From CCMP332 sp040218795 (GTDB taxonomy: Bacteria; Bacteroidota; Bacteroidia; Cytophagales; CCMP332), in contig JAVJQT010000006.1 in NCBI GenBank assembly GCA_040218795.1, forward strand, positions 62,001 through 126,000: a stretch of 64,000 nucleotides of DNA. Direction: 5' to 3'. The notes under the pieces were generated by a model. That model worked only from the letters and a program-made list of their open reading frames with translations, did not search any database and was not told the DNA's origin. The position numbers were made by a program, and so were the translations under genes. Below, in pieces: positions 42,578-51,829 of the stretch (positions within the stretch are counted from its first letter, which is position 1; each line of letters starts with the position of its first letter).

Positions 42578-43743
42578 ACCAGCACATATTTCTCAAACAT
42601 GGTTTTAAGCCTTTCAAATATCTCCATATATAGAGAAAATAGTAAAATGGTCAAGATAAAATCAAAAATGAGATAGGAAATAAAACTCATTAAAAAGAAA
42701 TAAAGCAAATACCCTCCAAAGCTTAATAAATCAGCATTAATCTTGTATTTACTCGATAGCTTATCGGTAAGAATATCAAATATACTATCATTGCTAAAAC
42801 AGATATAAGACACAAAAAAATAGCCTAAAAGCAGGTATACAATAAATAAGGCATTGATTTGATTGGCTTTATTAATTATTGAGTTATAAATATTTACCAA
42901 TATAATTGGCCCCGGAAGGTCTCCATAAATCGTTTCTACCAAGTCATTGTCCTCATAATCACCAATAAAAATTAGTTTATCCTTGACTATTTTTTCAATG
43001 CTTTCGTCATCCAATAAGAGTAATTCCGACAAGTAAACTTTTCTTGTGATTTCAGATTCAAAAAGGTCATAATTCCGAACGCCATGATCTACGACAAAAG
43101 AATTAAGGTTAATTCTAAATGTAGACCAATTAAAATGATCATCAGCTCTTAGTTTCTTTCCTTCAGTATATTCATACAATTGTACAGGGAGCGTTTTAAT
43201 AGAATCGGCAAATACTAGTTTTGTTTTAAGGAATACACCTTCAGATGTTTCAAACGATGTTGTTGCTGTAGGCACATCTAAAACAGGGTAAAAAGCGGTA
43301 TCGTATTGACTATCGTAAAGTGAGACGCATAATATATTATCAAACTTGTTGATTTCTTTTTCCAGATCTCTATCATAATCAGTAGGTACATCAAAAAAGA
43401 TATCGCAAACAATAAATTTCGGACCTTCATCGAAATTCGAAACTCTCTTGAAAAACTCCAGTAGAACGGGTCTTGAGGTGACTGCTTCTTTTCCTATAGG
43501 AAATCCGTATTCGTCATATTTATCGACCAGCATTTTTTCCCATGAAATGTCAATAAAAAGGTATTTAGACAAATCAGGTTTATTATCAATATGGAGTACT
43601 AAACGTTTGAAATATGAACTAATTCGCAGTAAAGTAAGCTCTTCATCATATAAAAATGGCTGTTTATGCCAGTAGTAACTTACAACAATGAGAAAAATAG
43701 CATGTATTGCCGAAACAAGCCACAACAGAATTTTGCGGCTCAT
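42553..43743 (-). CDS. CHASE2-domain membrane protein
   Basis: A 396-residue protein: one N-terminal membrane segment, a large extracytoplasmic CHASE2 domain (about 35-290), then three hydrophobic segments and a short tail. CHASE2 features include YLFIDISWEK, FIVCDIFFD, and the C-terminal block KDKLIFIGDYEDNDLVETIYGDLPGPIILVNIYNS. There is no kinase, cyclase or other output domain, so it must signal through a partner. It lies 3 bases after the FecR-like gene in a minus-strand unit with a WD40-caspase and a PorE-like gene. Confidence 0.87.
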   Translation of the reverse strand: MSRKILLWLVSAIHAIFLIVVSYYWHKQPFLYDEELTLLRISSYFKRLVLHIDNKPDLSKYLFIDISWEKMLVDKYDEYGFPIGKEAVTSRPVLLEFFKRVSNFDEGPKFIVCDIFFDVPTDYDRDLEKEINKFDNILCVSLYDSQYDTAFYPVLDVPTATTSFETSEGVFLKTKLVFADSIKTLPVQLYEYTEGKKLRADDHFNWSTFRINLNSFVVDHGVRNYDLFESEITRKVYLSELLLLDDESIEKIVKDKLIFIGDYEDNDLVETIYGDLPGPIILVNIYNSIINKANQINALFIVYLLLGYFFVSYICFSNDSIFDILTDKLSSKYKINADLLSFGGYLLYFFLMSFISYLIFDFILTILLFSLYMEIFERLKTMFEKYVLVHFFKLNS

Positions 43744-43746
43744 GTA

Positions 43747-44592
43747 TTAGAATTGAAAGCTTTTATCTATCCAATGTGCCACAGCCTCTCTGGACGTTTT
43801 GCCATAAAATGAATTGAGATAATCATTGATTTCAAGCTTTATCGACTCCTTATCCATTTCTGCATCCTTATAAAAGGAAATTAATATATCACATTCTCCT
43901 TTTAACCTTTCTTCGGATAGTACAATGGGTTTGAACGTTGAAATCAATCGGGTGTCCTTTTTAATCTCATCTCTGTAAAAAAGTTTGGCCTCGGCAATTT
44001 GGGAATGGTCAACCGGTTCTCCCTTGTTATTAAAAAGTTGATCTGGTTTAAATATCAACAGGTTATCTTCGAAATATACTTTTTTGTTAACAGCTTCTTT
44101 TCCCAGGAAATATGAAAATATAAAATAGCGTTGATCATCCATCGGATAATAAGCCGGATCGAGTGTTAGAGTCATTTCTTCGCCTATAAGAACAAAGTTT
44201 TTATCACCAATCATCGCCTCCAAATCTATGATCTTATGATCTTCTGAGCCTCTGGTAGTCAATGCAGACATCCTTTTCATAGGAACCAGCACATCCTTTA
44301 TTGTGGCCATCAATTCAGAGTCTCTTTCAGCACTGTTTTGACTTTTAAGAATAAAGCGTTCGCCCTTTGAACTAATCAAAACGGCCATAGCTTGTGGATC
44401 ATTAAAAGTCAGTTTTTCATTCAAATCGACTTTTGCTCCTCTGCTCAATTCTTGTTTTTCACTTCCATAAAGGATTGAACCTTTGGTAGTAACAACAGAA
44501 TACGACTGAGCCATAATTGAGCTATAAGCAATAAATAAAGCTAATACCAGTAATATTTTAATTTTTCCTAAATATGAATTCACCACCTTCAT
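43747..44592 (-). CDS. Exported FecR-like protein of unknown function
   Basis: A 281-residue protein with a signal peptide ending IMA-QS. The mature N-terminus reads SYSVVTTKGSILYGSEKQ, followed by ELSRGAKVDLNEKLTF and AVLISSKGERFILK, which resembles the start of FecR-type domains (a G-x-V strand, a gate-like L-x-x-G, then a value/limit strand). The rest has no recognised domain. The FecR comparison is my reading of the pattern, not a proven homology. It begins within the last 35 bases of the WD40-caspase gene, preceded by AGGAG, and ends 3 bases before the CHASE2 gene. Confidence 0.7.
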   Translation of the reverse strand: MKVVNSYLGKIKILLVLALFIAYSSIMAQSYSVVTTKGSILYGSEKQELSRGAKVDLNEKLTFNDPQAMAVLISSKGERFILKSQNSAERDSELMATIKDVLVPMKRMSALTTRGSEDHKIIDLEAMIGDKNFVLIGEEMTLTLDPAYYPMDDQRYFIFSYFLGKEAVNKKVYFEDNLLIFKPDQLFNNKGEPVDHSQIAEAKLFYRDEIKKDTRLISTFKPIVLSEERLKGECDILISFYKDAEMDKESIKLEINDYLNSFYGKTSREAVAHWIDKSFQF

Positions 44593-46381
44593 CTCCTACG
44601 TTTTTTAATGGACTACCTATCGGAGTTTGATCCGAATTGTTTGATACCGCTACTTTAACATACTGAATTAATTCAGAAACAGGGACTTGTTCCTTGTCAT
44701 TGGTCTTTAAATATTTTAAAAAGTAAGATGTAAATGGACTATTTCTTTTGCCATAATTTCCATCCGACACAAATTCAAGACGACCAGATGTCAAGGCCCA
44801 TCGCGATTTATATTTTTCTACATTTTCTACATAGCCACGAGTGCTCGGCGAAAACAAGGAGCCACTAAAACAGGCATCTGCCACCAGAAATATATGTTTC
44901 GAATCCAGCGCTTTAATGTATTTTAAAAGATTTGAATTTGGCAGATAATCCGTGGTTTTTCCGGATTCGGCATCAACAGGAATCCAATATCCTTCGTCGA
45001 GGTCTTTATCGTAAAATCCATGACCAGAATAAAAAATTAATAGATTGTCTTTTTCACCCACCTTCGTTCTTAAATCCTGAAATGCATTGTGTATATTTTC
45101 CAGTGTAGCCTCCTCTTCTGCAACCATATAAACATTTTCATCACGGAACTGATATTTTTCTGTTAAAATATTTTTCACATCAGAAGCATCATTTAAGGCA
45201 TTGTTTAACCTTGGCCAGTGCTTATAGTCGTTAATTGCAATAAGCAACAAATGATTTTTACCTATTTCTAAAGGATTGAAATCAACATTGTCATTAAAAT
45301 TAGAACTGGAAGTTTTTGTGGAACTTTTAGTGCTATTTGAACCGGCATTTGAGGAGCTTCTAGCGGCAATCTGTCGATTTCCATTTCTCTCAGGAATTTC
45401 TAAAACATATTTGCCGGCATTTAGCCCTTGCATTTCGAATAGTCTTATGTCCGATCCAAGTTCAGCAGTTGCCAGATAATTCCCATCCCATGAAAATAAT
45501 AAGTCATTAATTGCAGCTTTATGCTTAACCGTATTTGCAATTAAATTGCCCGATTCGACATCGTATATATTTACTGTTTTATCATAACTACCTGATGCCA
45601 GTAATTTACCATTTCCGCTAATATCAAGACTTGTGATATGCCCCTTTTGGCCACTTATTTCTATCAATGGAGCATATACATTGTCGTTCCACACTCTAAT
45701 GACCTTATCATGTCCGCCACTTGCATAAACGTTATTTATTGGACTGCGACTAAGATCATTCACCCAGGTTCGATCCATAGTAAGGGATTTCAATTCCTGG
45801 CCATTATTCAAATCCCAGGTTTTTAAGGTTAAATCTTTACTCGTGGAAAAAAGATAATTCCAATTACTGGAAATACTAATCGCCGTCATGTCCTGACTAT
45901 GTCCATAAAATGTTTTTTGTAGTTCTCCTGTACTTTTATCCCATATACTGATTGTTTTATCCGCTGATGCCGTAATTACATTTCCTCTAAAGTAATCGAT
46001 CCTCAGATCCCAAACTTCCATTTCATGGGCTTTTACATCAAATTCGATTTTACCTTTTTGGATATTCCAGGCAATGAGTCGGTTATCCCTTCCGGTTGAA
46101 TACAGCCAACCAGTTTCAAAATCGAATTCTAGCGCTTCCACAGGAGCTATATGCCCTTTTAAAGTTCGCATTTCACGAAAGGTCTTAAGATCCCATAAAA
46201 TTATATTGGCATCTGTTCCTCCTGAAGCGAGAATGGTATTATCAGAATTAAAAGCCAAAGCCTGAACGATATGTCCATTCTTAGAGAGAGTTTTTAAGGT
46301 TTTTATCTCTTTTTGGGAATAAGAGCTTATACCTTGTAATACGAATAAAAAAGTGAATAATATCTTAATTGCCTTACTCAT
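44558..46381 (-). CDS. WD40-repeat protein with C-terminal caspase (peptidase C14) domain
   Basis: A 607-residue exported protein. After a signal peptide come about seven WD40 repeats (residues 30-320; for example IILWDLKTFREM, ISIWDKSTGE, VNIYDVESGN), a Ser/Thr/Asn-rich linker (about 338-367) and a caspase-fold domain (about 370-607). The catalytic pair looks intact: His in FYSGHGF (about 454) and Cys in VADACFSGSLF (about 504). Bacterial orthocaspases of this kind are thought to cut after basic residues. I use the ATG at 46381; a TTG at 46423 adds 14 residues before the signal peptide. It overlaps the FecR-like gene by 35 bases. Confidence 0.93.
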   Translation of the reverse strand: MSKAIKILFTFLFVLQGISSYSQKEIKTLKTLSKNGHIVQALAFNSDNTILASGGTDANIILWDLKTFREMRTLKGHIAPVEALEFDFETGWLYSTGRDNRLIAWNIQKGKIEFDVKAHEMEVWDLRIDYFRGNVITASADKTISIWDKSTGELQKTFYGHSQDMTAISISSNWNYLFSTSKDLTLKTWDLNNGQELKSLTMDRTWVNDLSRSPINNVYASGGHDKVIRVWNDNVYAPLIEISGQKGHITSLDISGNGKLLASGSYDKTVNIYDVESGNLIANTVKHKAAINDLLFSWDGNYLATAELGSDIRLFEMQGLNAGKYVLEIPERNGNRQIAARSSSNAGSNSTKSSTKTSSSNFNDNVDFNPLEIGKNHLLLIAINDYKHWPRLNNALNDASDVKNILTEKYQFRDENVYMVAEEEATLENIHNAFQDLRTKVGEKDNLLIFYSGHGFYDKDLDEGYWIPVDAESGKTTDYLPNSNLLKYIKALDSKHIFLVADACFSGSLFSPSTRGYVENVEKYKSRWALTSGRLEFVSDGNYGKRNSPFTSYFLKYLKTNDKEQVPVSELIQYVKVAVSNNSDQTPIGSPLKNVGDEGGEFIFRKN

Positions 46382-46431
46382 TTCAAATTCAATTCCTTCT
46401 ACCAAATTTACGAAATTCTTCAATCAAAGTT

Positions 46432-48342
46432 CTACTTTGTTAGAACAGTGAATTCAATTCTTCGGTTTCTTTGTCTGTTTTCTTCGGAATTATTGTCTGC
46501 AACAGGTTTTGATTCTCCATAGCCCTTAAAACTTAAGCGATCTAAAGGCACCTTATGTCCAACTAAAAAATCTCTAACAGCCTTTGCTCTATCCTCTGAT
46601 AATTTTTGATTATCCTCAATACTTCCAATATTATCTGTATGTCCTCCAATTTCAATTCTTACATTTTCATTTATTCTAAGAAAATCGATTAGCTTTTCCA
46701 ATTCAGGAATTGAGGATGAACGAAGGCTTGCTTTACCAAAGTCAAAGAATATATTGTTCATTATGGTGCTGGCATTGACATTTATGGGCGTTAAAGCAAT
46801 GTCAATATTAAGTTTACCTGAAGCATCCGAATCTTTTAAATTAAAATTTAAACTTTCAAATAAATAGCCTTCGCGACTTACAAAAAGACCATACTCTGCA
46901 CCTTCCGTTAAAACAATCAAGTATTCGCCATTACTGGGATCAGAACTTACGCTTTGTTCGGTTTCATCTGTTTCCAAATCAATTAAATCAATTTGTGCAC
47001 GCAATTTTTTCTTTGTCTCCTTGTCGTAAACCGTTCCTTTCAAGGAGTAGCTTTTGTTTTTTAATTGTAAACGAGCAGGCAGATCAAGTCGATATATAAA
47101 GCTTCTTGCCCCTTTTTCATCTTTTTCGTTGGTCGAATAATAGGCCGTTTTACCATCAGCTGCAACAAAAAATGCCACTTCATCTTTCCATGTATTTATT
47201 GGAGCTCCTAAATTTTCAGGTTTTGACCATTTGCCATCTTCTTTTAATGAATAGAATAAATCAAGACCACCAAAACCATCATAGCCATTTGTTGCGTAGT
47301 AGAGCGCTTTGTTGCTCGGATGTAAAACGGGTGAAAACTCTTCTCCACTTGTATTAATAGGCGCACCTACATTTCGAGCAGGGCTCCAGCGGCCCAAATT
47401 ATCCCTGGAAGAAACCCAAATATCCATACGGCCTTTACCACCGGGTCTGTCCGAAGAAAAATATAGATGTCTACCATCAGCTGATAAAGAAGGTTGTGAA
47501 TCCCAGTATTTTGAATTTACATTTAGGCCCATATTATTTGGTTTGGTCCATTTATTTCCACTTCTGAAAGCGATATATAAATCACACCTACCTCTTCCTC
47601 CAGGTGAGTTACATGATGTAAAAACAATCATTCTTCCATCACCTGAAACTGTACATGTTCCTTCATTGTAAGCAGGTGTATTAATAACAGGAGAAATACT
47701 CTGTGGATCTACCCATTTTCCATCATAAAAACGACTGACAAATATATCTTCTGTACTGATATCATCCCTGGCAGTAAAAAAAATATATTCCTGATCAGCT
47801 GTTAATACCGGAAAATATTGATACTGAAATTTATTAAGAACTTCATCTAGTCTTTCAGGTTTTATTTGATCTGAGCGATGCGCCGGGTCCATGGCATAAT
47901 CGCAATTTTTTATTTTTTCCTCTGTAATTGCTTTTGACCTTTTGTCTCCAGGAATAAGAAATAAATATTTTTGAAAGGCATTTTTAGCATTTTCATAATT
48001 TCCATTTTCGAACTCTTCCATTCCAACAAAAAAATGTGCTTTTCGAAATTTTCGATCATCGGGTTCAAGTGCAATTACTTTTTCGTACATCTTAAATGCT
48101 GTTTCCCTCTCTCCGTAGGAGTTGTAGATAATACCTTTGAGGAAATAAGCTTCAACAAATTGATCGTCTTTTTTTATCGCTTCATCCAGCAATTGTTGGG
48201 CTAGCTTGTAATTTCTTCGTGAAGCCTCAGATTGGGCTTTTTGATAATATCTTTCGGCTTTTGCAGAACTCGTATGAAGAGCATCTTTATCCTGAGCCTT
48301 AATACTCAGTGAAAAAAATAGAAAAACTATTAAAAATCTCAT
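46432..48342 (-). CDS. PorE-like OmpA-family protein (TPR, PD40 propeller, CRD, OmpA)
   Basis: A 636-residue exported protein with four parts in order: TPR repeats (about 28-150), a PD40-type propeller with repeated LYFSSDRPGGKGRMDIWVS-like blades (about 160-420), a carboxypeptidase-regulatory-like domain (about 425-515, SLKGTVYDKETKKKLRAQ), and a C-terminal OmpA domain (GGHTDNIGSIEDNQKLS, NRRIEFTV). This is the architecture of PorE of the type IX secretion machinery, but Bacteroidota carry several such paralogues, so PorE identity is not certain. It should bridge outer membrane and peptidoglycan. It lies one base after queE and 50 bases before the WD40-caspase gene. Confidence 0.88.
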   Translation of the reverse strand: MRFLIVFLFFSLSIKAQDKDALHTSSAKAERYYQKAQSEASRRNYKLAQQLLDEAIKKDDQFVEAYFLKGIIYNSYGERETAFKMYEKVIALEPDDRKFRKAHFFVGMEEFENGNYENAKNAFQKYLFLIPGDKRSKAITEEKIKNCDYAMDPAHRSDQIKPERLDEVLNKFQYQYFPVLTADQEYIFFTARDDISTEDIFVSRFYDGKWVDPQSISPVINTPAYNEGTCTVSGDGRMIVFTSCNSPGGRGRCDLYIAFRSGNKWTKPNNMGLNVNSKYWDSQPSLSADGRHLYFSSDRPGGKGRMDIWVSSRDNLGRWSPARNVGAPINTSGEEFSPVLHPSNKALYYATNGYDGFGGLDLFYSLKEDGKWSKPENLGAPINTWKDEVAFFVAADGKTAYYSTNEKDEKGARSFIYRLDLPARLQLKNKSYSLKGTVYDKETKKKLRAQIDLIDLETDETEQSVSSDPSNGEYLIVLTEGAEYGLFVSREGYLFESLNFNLKDSDASGKLNIDIALTPINVNASTIMNNIFFDFGKASLRSSSIPELEKLIDFLRINENVRIEIGGHTDNIGSIEDNQKLSEDRAKAVRDFLVGHKVPLDRLSFKGYGESKPVADNNSEENRQRNRRIEFTVLTK

Positions 48343-48343
48343 A

Positions 48344-48949
48344 TCAGGGGATATTCATGATTTTATGAATCTGTAAGGAAATGTTCCATTTTGGATTTTC
48401 TTTTACATAGTTAATTATTAATGGTAACATTTCTTTTTCCCTTGAAAATTCCGGTTGAAGATAAAGTTTGCAATTTGAACTAACTTTTGATGCATATTCT
48501 TCAGCCCATTTGAAATCACTTTTGTTATAAACAATGATTTTTAATTCATCCGCTTGTCGGCATAAATCTTCTTTTGGTTTGAGAAATTTTTTTGGAGAAA
48601 AACAAATCCATTCCCATTCCCCGGTAAGTTTATAGGCACCGGAGGTCTCAATATGTCGTCTGATTTTGTGTTCGCCTAAGACTTCGCATAAATCACCGAG
48701 ATCATACATTAAAGGTTCCCCGCCTGTAATTACAGCTATTTTTGCACCGGACAATTTAACTTCATTGATCAATTCCTCCGTTGTTTTTTCAGGGTGCCCC
48801 TCGATTGGCCATGATTCTTTAACATCGCACCAAACGCAACCTACGTCACAACCCCCAAAACGGATAAAATAAGCAGGAGCACCGGAAAAACCTCCTTCTC
48901 CCTGAATGGTATAAAACGATTCCATTATAGGGTATTTGATTATAGACAT
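48344..48949 (-). CDS. queE: 7-carboxy-7-deazaguanine synthase
   Basis: QueE is the radical-SAM enzyme that contracts 6-carboxytetrahydropterin to 7-carboxy-7-deazaguanine on the route to queuosine. The cluster motif C-x3-C-x2-C is at Cys34, Cys38 and Cys41 (GGCDVGCVWCD), followed by the SAM-binding ITGGEP. The substrate-side GEGGFSGAPAYFIRFGG is typical. At 201 residues it is full length. No other que gene is present here. It precedes the PorE-like gene by one base. Confidence 0.95.
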   Translation of the reverse strand: MSIIKYPIMESFYTIQGEGGFSGAPAYFIRFGGCDVGCVWCDVKESWPIEGHPEKTTEELINEVKLSGAKIAVITGGEPLMYDLGDLCEVLGEHKIRRHIETSGAYKLTGEWEWICFSPKKFLKPKEDLCRQADELKIIVYNKSDFKWAEEYASKVSSNCKLYLQPEFSREKEMLPLIINYVKENPKWNISLQIHKIMNIP

Positions 48950-48983
48950 TCGGTTTGATTTTTTTGATATCTGAAAATAGAAA

Positions 48984-49862
48984 TCAGTAATATTCTCCCG
49001 TGGCAGCTGAATATGTATTTAACATTAGTCCTGCAATTGTCATTGGCCCAACACCACCTGGAACAGGCGTTATATAACTGCATTTTGGAGATACCTCGTC
49101 AAATTTCACATCTCCTTTTAATTTAAATCCGGATTTTTTTGTGTTATCCGGAACCCTGGTCGTTCCCACATCTATAACAATTGCACCTTCTTTTACCATT
49201 TCAAAGGTTATGGTTTCAGGGCGACCAATTGCTGCAATTAAGATGTCGGCTTGTTTGGTGTATTGTTCTAAATTTTTAGTTCTGCTATGACACAGTGTAA
49301 CAGTGCAATTTCCCGGATTTCCATTGCGACTCATAAGATTAGCCATTGGCGAACCAACAATTTGACTTCGCCCAACCACCACGCAATGCTTGCCTTTGGT
49401 TTCAATACCATAAGTTTCTAAAAGTTTAAGTATTCCAAAAGGTGTTGCTGATATAAATGAAGGCAGGTTTTTGATCATTCTGCCAACATTGATTGGATGG
49501 AAACCATCCACATCTTTTTCCGGCTTAACTGTTTCTATGACACGTTTCTCCGAAATATGTCCCGGAAGCGGTAATTGAACAATGAGTCCGTCTATTTCCG
49601 AATCATAATTTATTTCCTCTATCTTTCTAAGGAGTTCTTGTTCTGTGATGGTATTTGGCAGGGTTATCAAGGTCGACTCATAGCCAATTCTCTCACAAGC
49701 TTTTACTTTAGCTCCCACATATGTTCTACTGGCGCCATCATCTCCCACTAATATTGCAGCTAAATGTGGAGCTCTTCTATCCTGATTTTTAAGTTGTGTT
49801 ACTTTTTCAGCCAGTTCCTTTTGAATATTGAGTGAAGTTTGTTTTCCGTCTAATAAATTCAT
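48984..49862 (-). CDS. folD: Methylenetetrahydrofolate dehydrogenase/cyclohydrolase
   Basis: FolD interconverts 5,10-methylene-, methenyl- and 10-formyl-tetrahydrofolate with NADP. The catalytic Tyr48 and Lys52 lie in YVGAKVKACE, followed by GLIVQLPLPGH and DVDGFHPINVG; the dinucleotide-binding part has VVGRSQIVGSPMANLM and the C-terminus TPVPGGVGPMTIAGLM. All are present in a complete 292-residue protein. It sits between lepA and queE on the same strand. A perfect -7 box TATTTTTG lies on the minus strand upstream, without a -33 match. Confidence 0.97.
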   Translation of the reverse strand: MNLLDGKQTSLNIQKELAEKVTQLKNQDRRAPHLAAILVGDDGASRTYVGAKVKACERIGYESTLITLPNTITEQELLRKIEEINYDSEIDGLIVQLPLPGHISEKRVIETVKPEKDVDGFHPINVGRMIKNLPSFISATPFGILKLLETYGIETKGKHCVVVGRSQIVGSPMANLMSRNGNPGNCTVTLCHSRTKNLEQYTKQADILIAAIGRPETITFEMVKEGAIVIDVGTTRVPDNTKKSGFKLKGDVKFDEVSPKCSYITPVPGGVGPMTIAGLMLNTYSAATGEYY

Positions 49863-49930
49863 TTAACTAATTCTAAAATCCTATTGCTTAGCAATTACTC
49901 AAAAATATCTCAAAGGAGCTAAAATTTGAA

Positions 49931-51721
49931 TTAATTGTCCATTTTCAAGACGGCCATAAAAGCTTCCTGTGGAATTTCAACATTGCCTACCTGTCGCATT
50001 CGTTTTTTACCTGCCTTTTGTTTTTCAAGTAATTTTCTTTTTCGGGTGATATCACCACCATAACACTTCGCTGTTACATTTTTCCTCAATGCCCTTACAG
50101 ATTCTCTGGCGATTATTTTAGTACCTATTGCCGCTTGAATGGCTATTTCGAACTGTTGTCTTGGAAGCAGATCTTTCAGTTTTTCACATAGTCTCTTTCC
50201 CCAATCGTAAGCTTTATCTCTGTGAACAATGGCGGAGAGCGCATCTACTTTATCGCCATTTAACAAAATATCCAGTTTACTTAAATTTGATTTGTCATAA
50301 CCCGTTAGTTCATAATCAAGCGAGGCATAACCTCTTGAAATTGTTTTTAGTTTATCAAAAAAGTCAAATACTATTTCAGCAAGAGGTAATTTAAATGTAA
50401 GTTCTACTCTGTCAGAACTTAAGTAGACCTGATTCTTCAGTTCACCTCTTTTGTCAATACACAAAGACATAATATTCCCTACATATTCAGATTTACTTAT
50501 GATCTGCGCACGAATAAATGGCTCTTCAACATAAGATATATTCGTGGGATCAGGCATTTCCGAAGGCGCAGAAACCGCTATTTGACTTCCATCAGATTTG
50601 GTTACCATATATCGAACTGAAGGTACCGTAGTTATTACAGTCATATCAAATTCACGCTCGAGCCTTTCCTGAACAATTTCCATATGCAGCATTCCAAGAA
50701 AACCACATCGAAATCCAAAACCCAATGCCATTGAAGTTTCCGGTTCCCAAACTAGAGATGCATCATTCAACTGTAGTTTTTCCATACAGGATCGAAGTTC
50801 TTCAAATTCAGTTGTATCTACAGGATAGATACCTGCAAATACCATTGGTTTTACATCTTCAAAACCCTTTATGGCATTGCTGCAGGGCCTGTCAAGATGA
50901 GTTATAGTATCTCCTACTTTTACTTCTTTTGCCTGTTTGATACCACTTATTAGGTAACCAACGTCTCCTGTGCCCACCTCTTTAACAGGAAAATGTTTAA
51001 GTTTTAAGGTGCCGATTTCATCCGCTTCATATTTTTTACCGGTATTGACAAATTTTACTTTGTCTCCTTTTCTTATAGTACCATTTTTAACTCTAAAGAA
51101 AACCTCTATTCCCCTGTACGAATTAAAAACCGAATCAAAAATTAAGGCCTGAAAAGGTGCATCTGGGTCGCCGGAAGGAGCGGGAATTCTTTTGATAATA
51201 GCATTCAGAATATCTTGTATTCCGATTCCTTCTTTAGCGCTTGCATGAATAATATCTTCTTTTTCACAACCAATTAATTCAATAATTTGATCGGATACTT
51301 CATCAGGCATTGCTCCGGGGAGGTCAATTTTATTTAGAACAGGAATTATTTCGAGATTGTGATCAATGGCCAGATATAAATTTGAAATGGTTTGGGCTTC
51401 AATACCCTGAGCTGCATCCACTACAAGCAGAGCCCCCTCACAAGCCGCTATAGCTCTCGAAACTTCATACGAAAAGTCCACATGCCCTGGCGTGTCAATT
51501 AGGTTTAGAATGTATTTTGTACCATCCTGCTCATATTCCATTTGAATTGCATGGCTTTTAATGGTTATTCCCCTCTCCTTCTCTAAATCCATATCATCGA
51601 GAACCTGAGCCTGCATTTCCCTTTCTGTGATGGTATTGGTTTTTTCTAACAGTCTATCGGCTAAAGTAGATTTACCGTGATCAATATGGGCGATGATGCA
51701 AAAATTTCTAATATTTTTCAT
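49931..51721 (-). CDS. lepA: Translation elongation factor 4 (LepA)
   Basis: LepA/EF-4 is a ribosome-bound translational GTPase. The 596-residue protein shows the G1 motif AHIDHGKSTLADRL, the switch region RGITIKSHAIQ, DTPGHVDF, NKIDLPGA, and the C-terminal LepA-specific domain ending with CYGGDITRKRKLLEKQKAGKKRMR. Domain IV is absent, as it should be. A possible -7 box (TAATTTTG) is on the minus strand at 51746-51739, close before the ATG. Confidence 0.97.
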   Translation of the reverse strand: MKNIRNFCIIAHIDHGKSTLADRLLEKTNTITEREMQAQVLDDMDLEKERGITIKSHAIQMEYEQDGTKYILNLIDTPGHVDFSYEVSRAIAACEGALLVVDAAQGIEAQTISNLYLAIDHNLEIIPVLNKIDLPGAMPDEVSDQIIELIGCEKEDIIHASAKEGIGIQDILNAIIKRIPAPSGDPDAPFQALIFDSVFNSYRGIEVFFRVKNGTIRKGDKVKFVNTGKKYEADEIGTLKLKHFPVKEVGTGDVGYLISGIKQAKEVKVGDTITHLDRPCSNAIKGFEDVKPMVFAGIYPVDTTEFEELRSCMEKLQLNDASLVWEPETSMALGFGFRCGFLGMLHMEIVQERLEREFDMTVITTVPSVRYMVTKSDGSQIAVSAPSEMPDPTNISYVEEPFIRAQIISKSEYVGNIMSLCIDKRGELKNQVYLSSDRVELTFKLPLAEIVFDFFDKLKTISRGYASLDYELTGYDKSNLSKLDILLNGDKVDALSAIVHRDKAYDWGKRLCEKLKDLLPRQQFEIAIQAAIGTKIIARESVRALRKNVTAKCYGGDITRKRKLLEKQKAGKKRMRQVGNVEIPQEAFMAVLKMDN

Positions 51722-51829
51722 AAATCTTTAATGGAGCGCAAAATTAGCAAAACAAACAATCTGTACTATTTTATATCTTTCCATTATTGAATAAATAATT
51801 AAATAAAGAATCTTATCTTATAAGCAAAA

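Noticed and set aside
47309..47671. Plus-strand frame of 120 codons within the PorE-like gene
   Set aside because: It lies wholly antisense to well-conserved PD40 blades of the minus-strand gene and its product shows no domain or leader.
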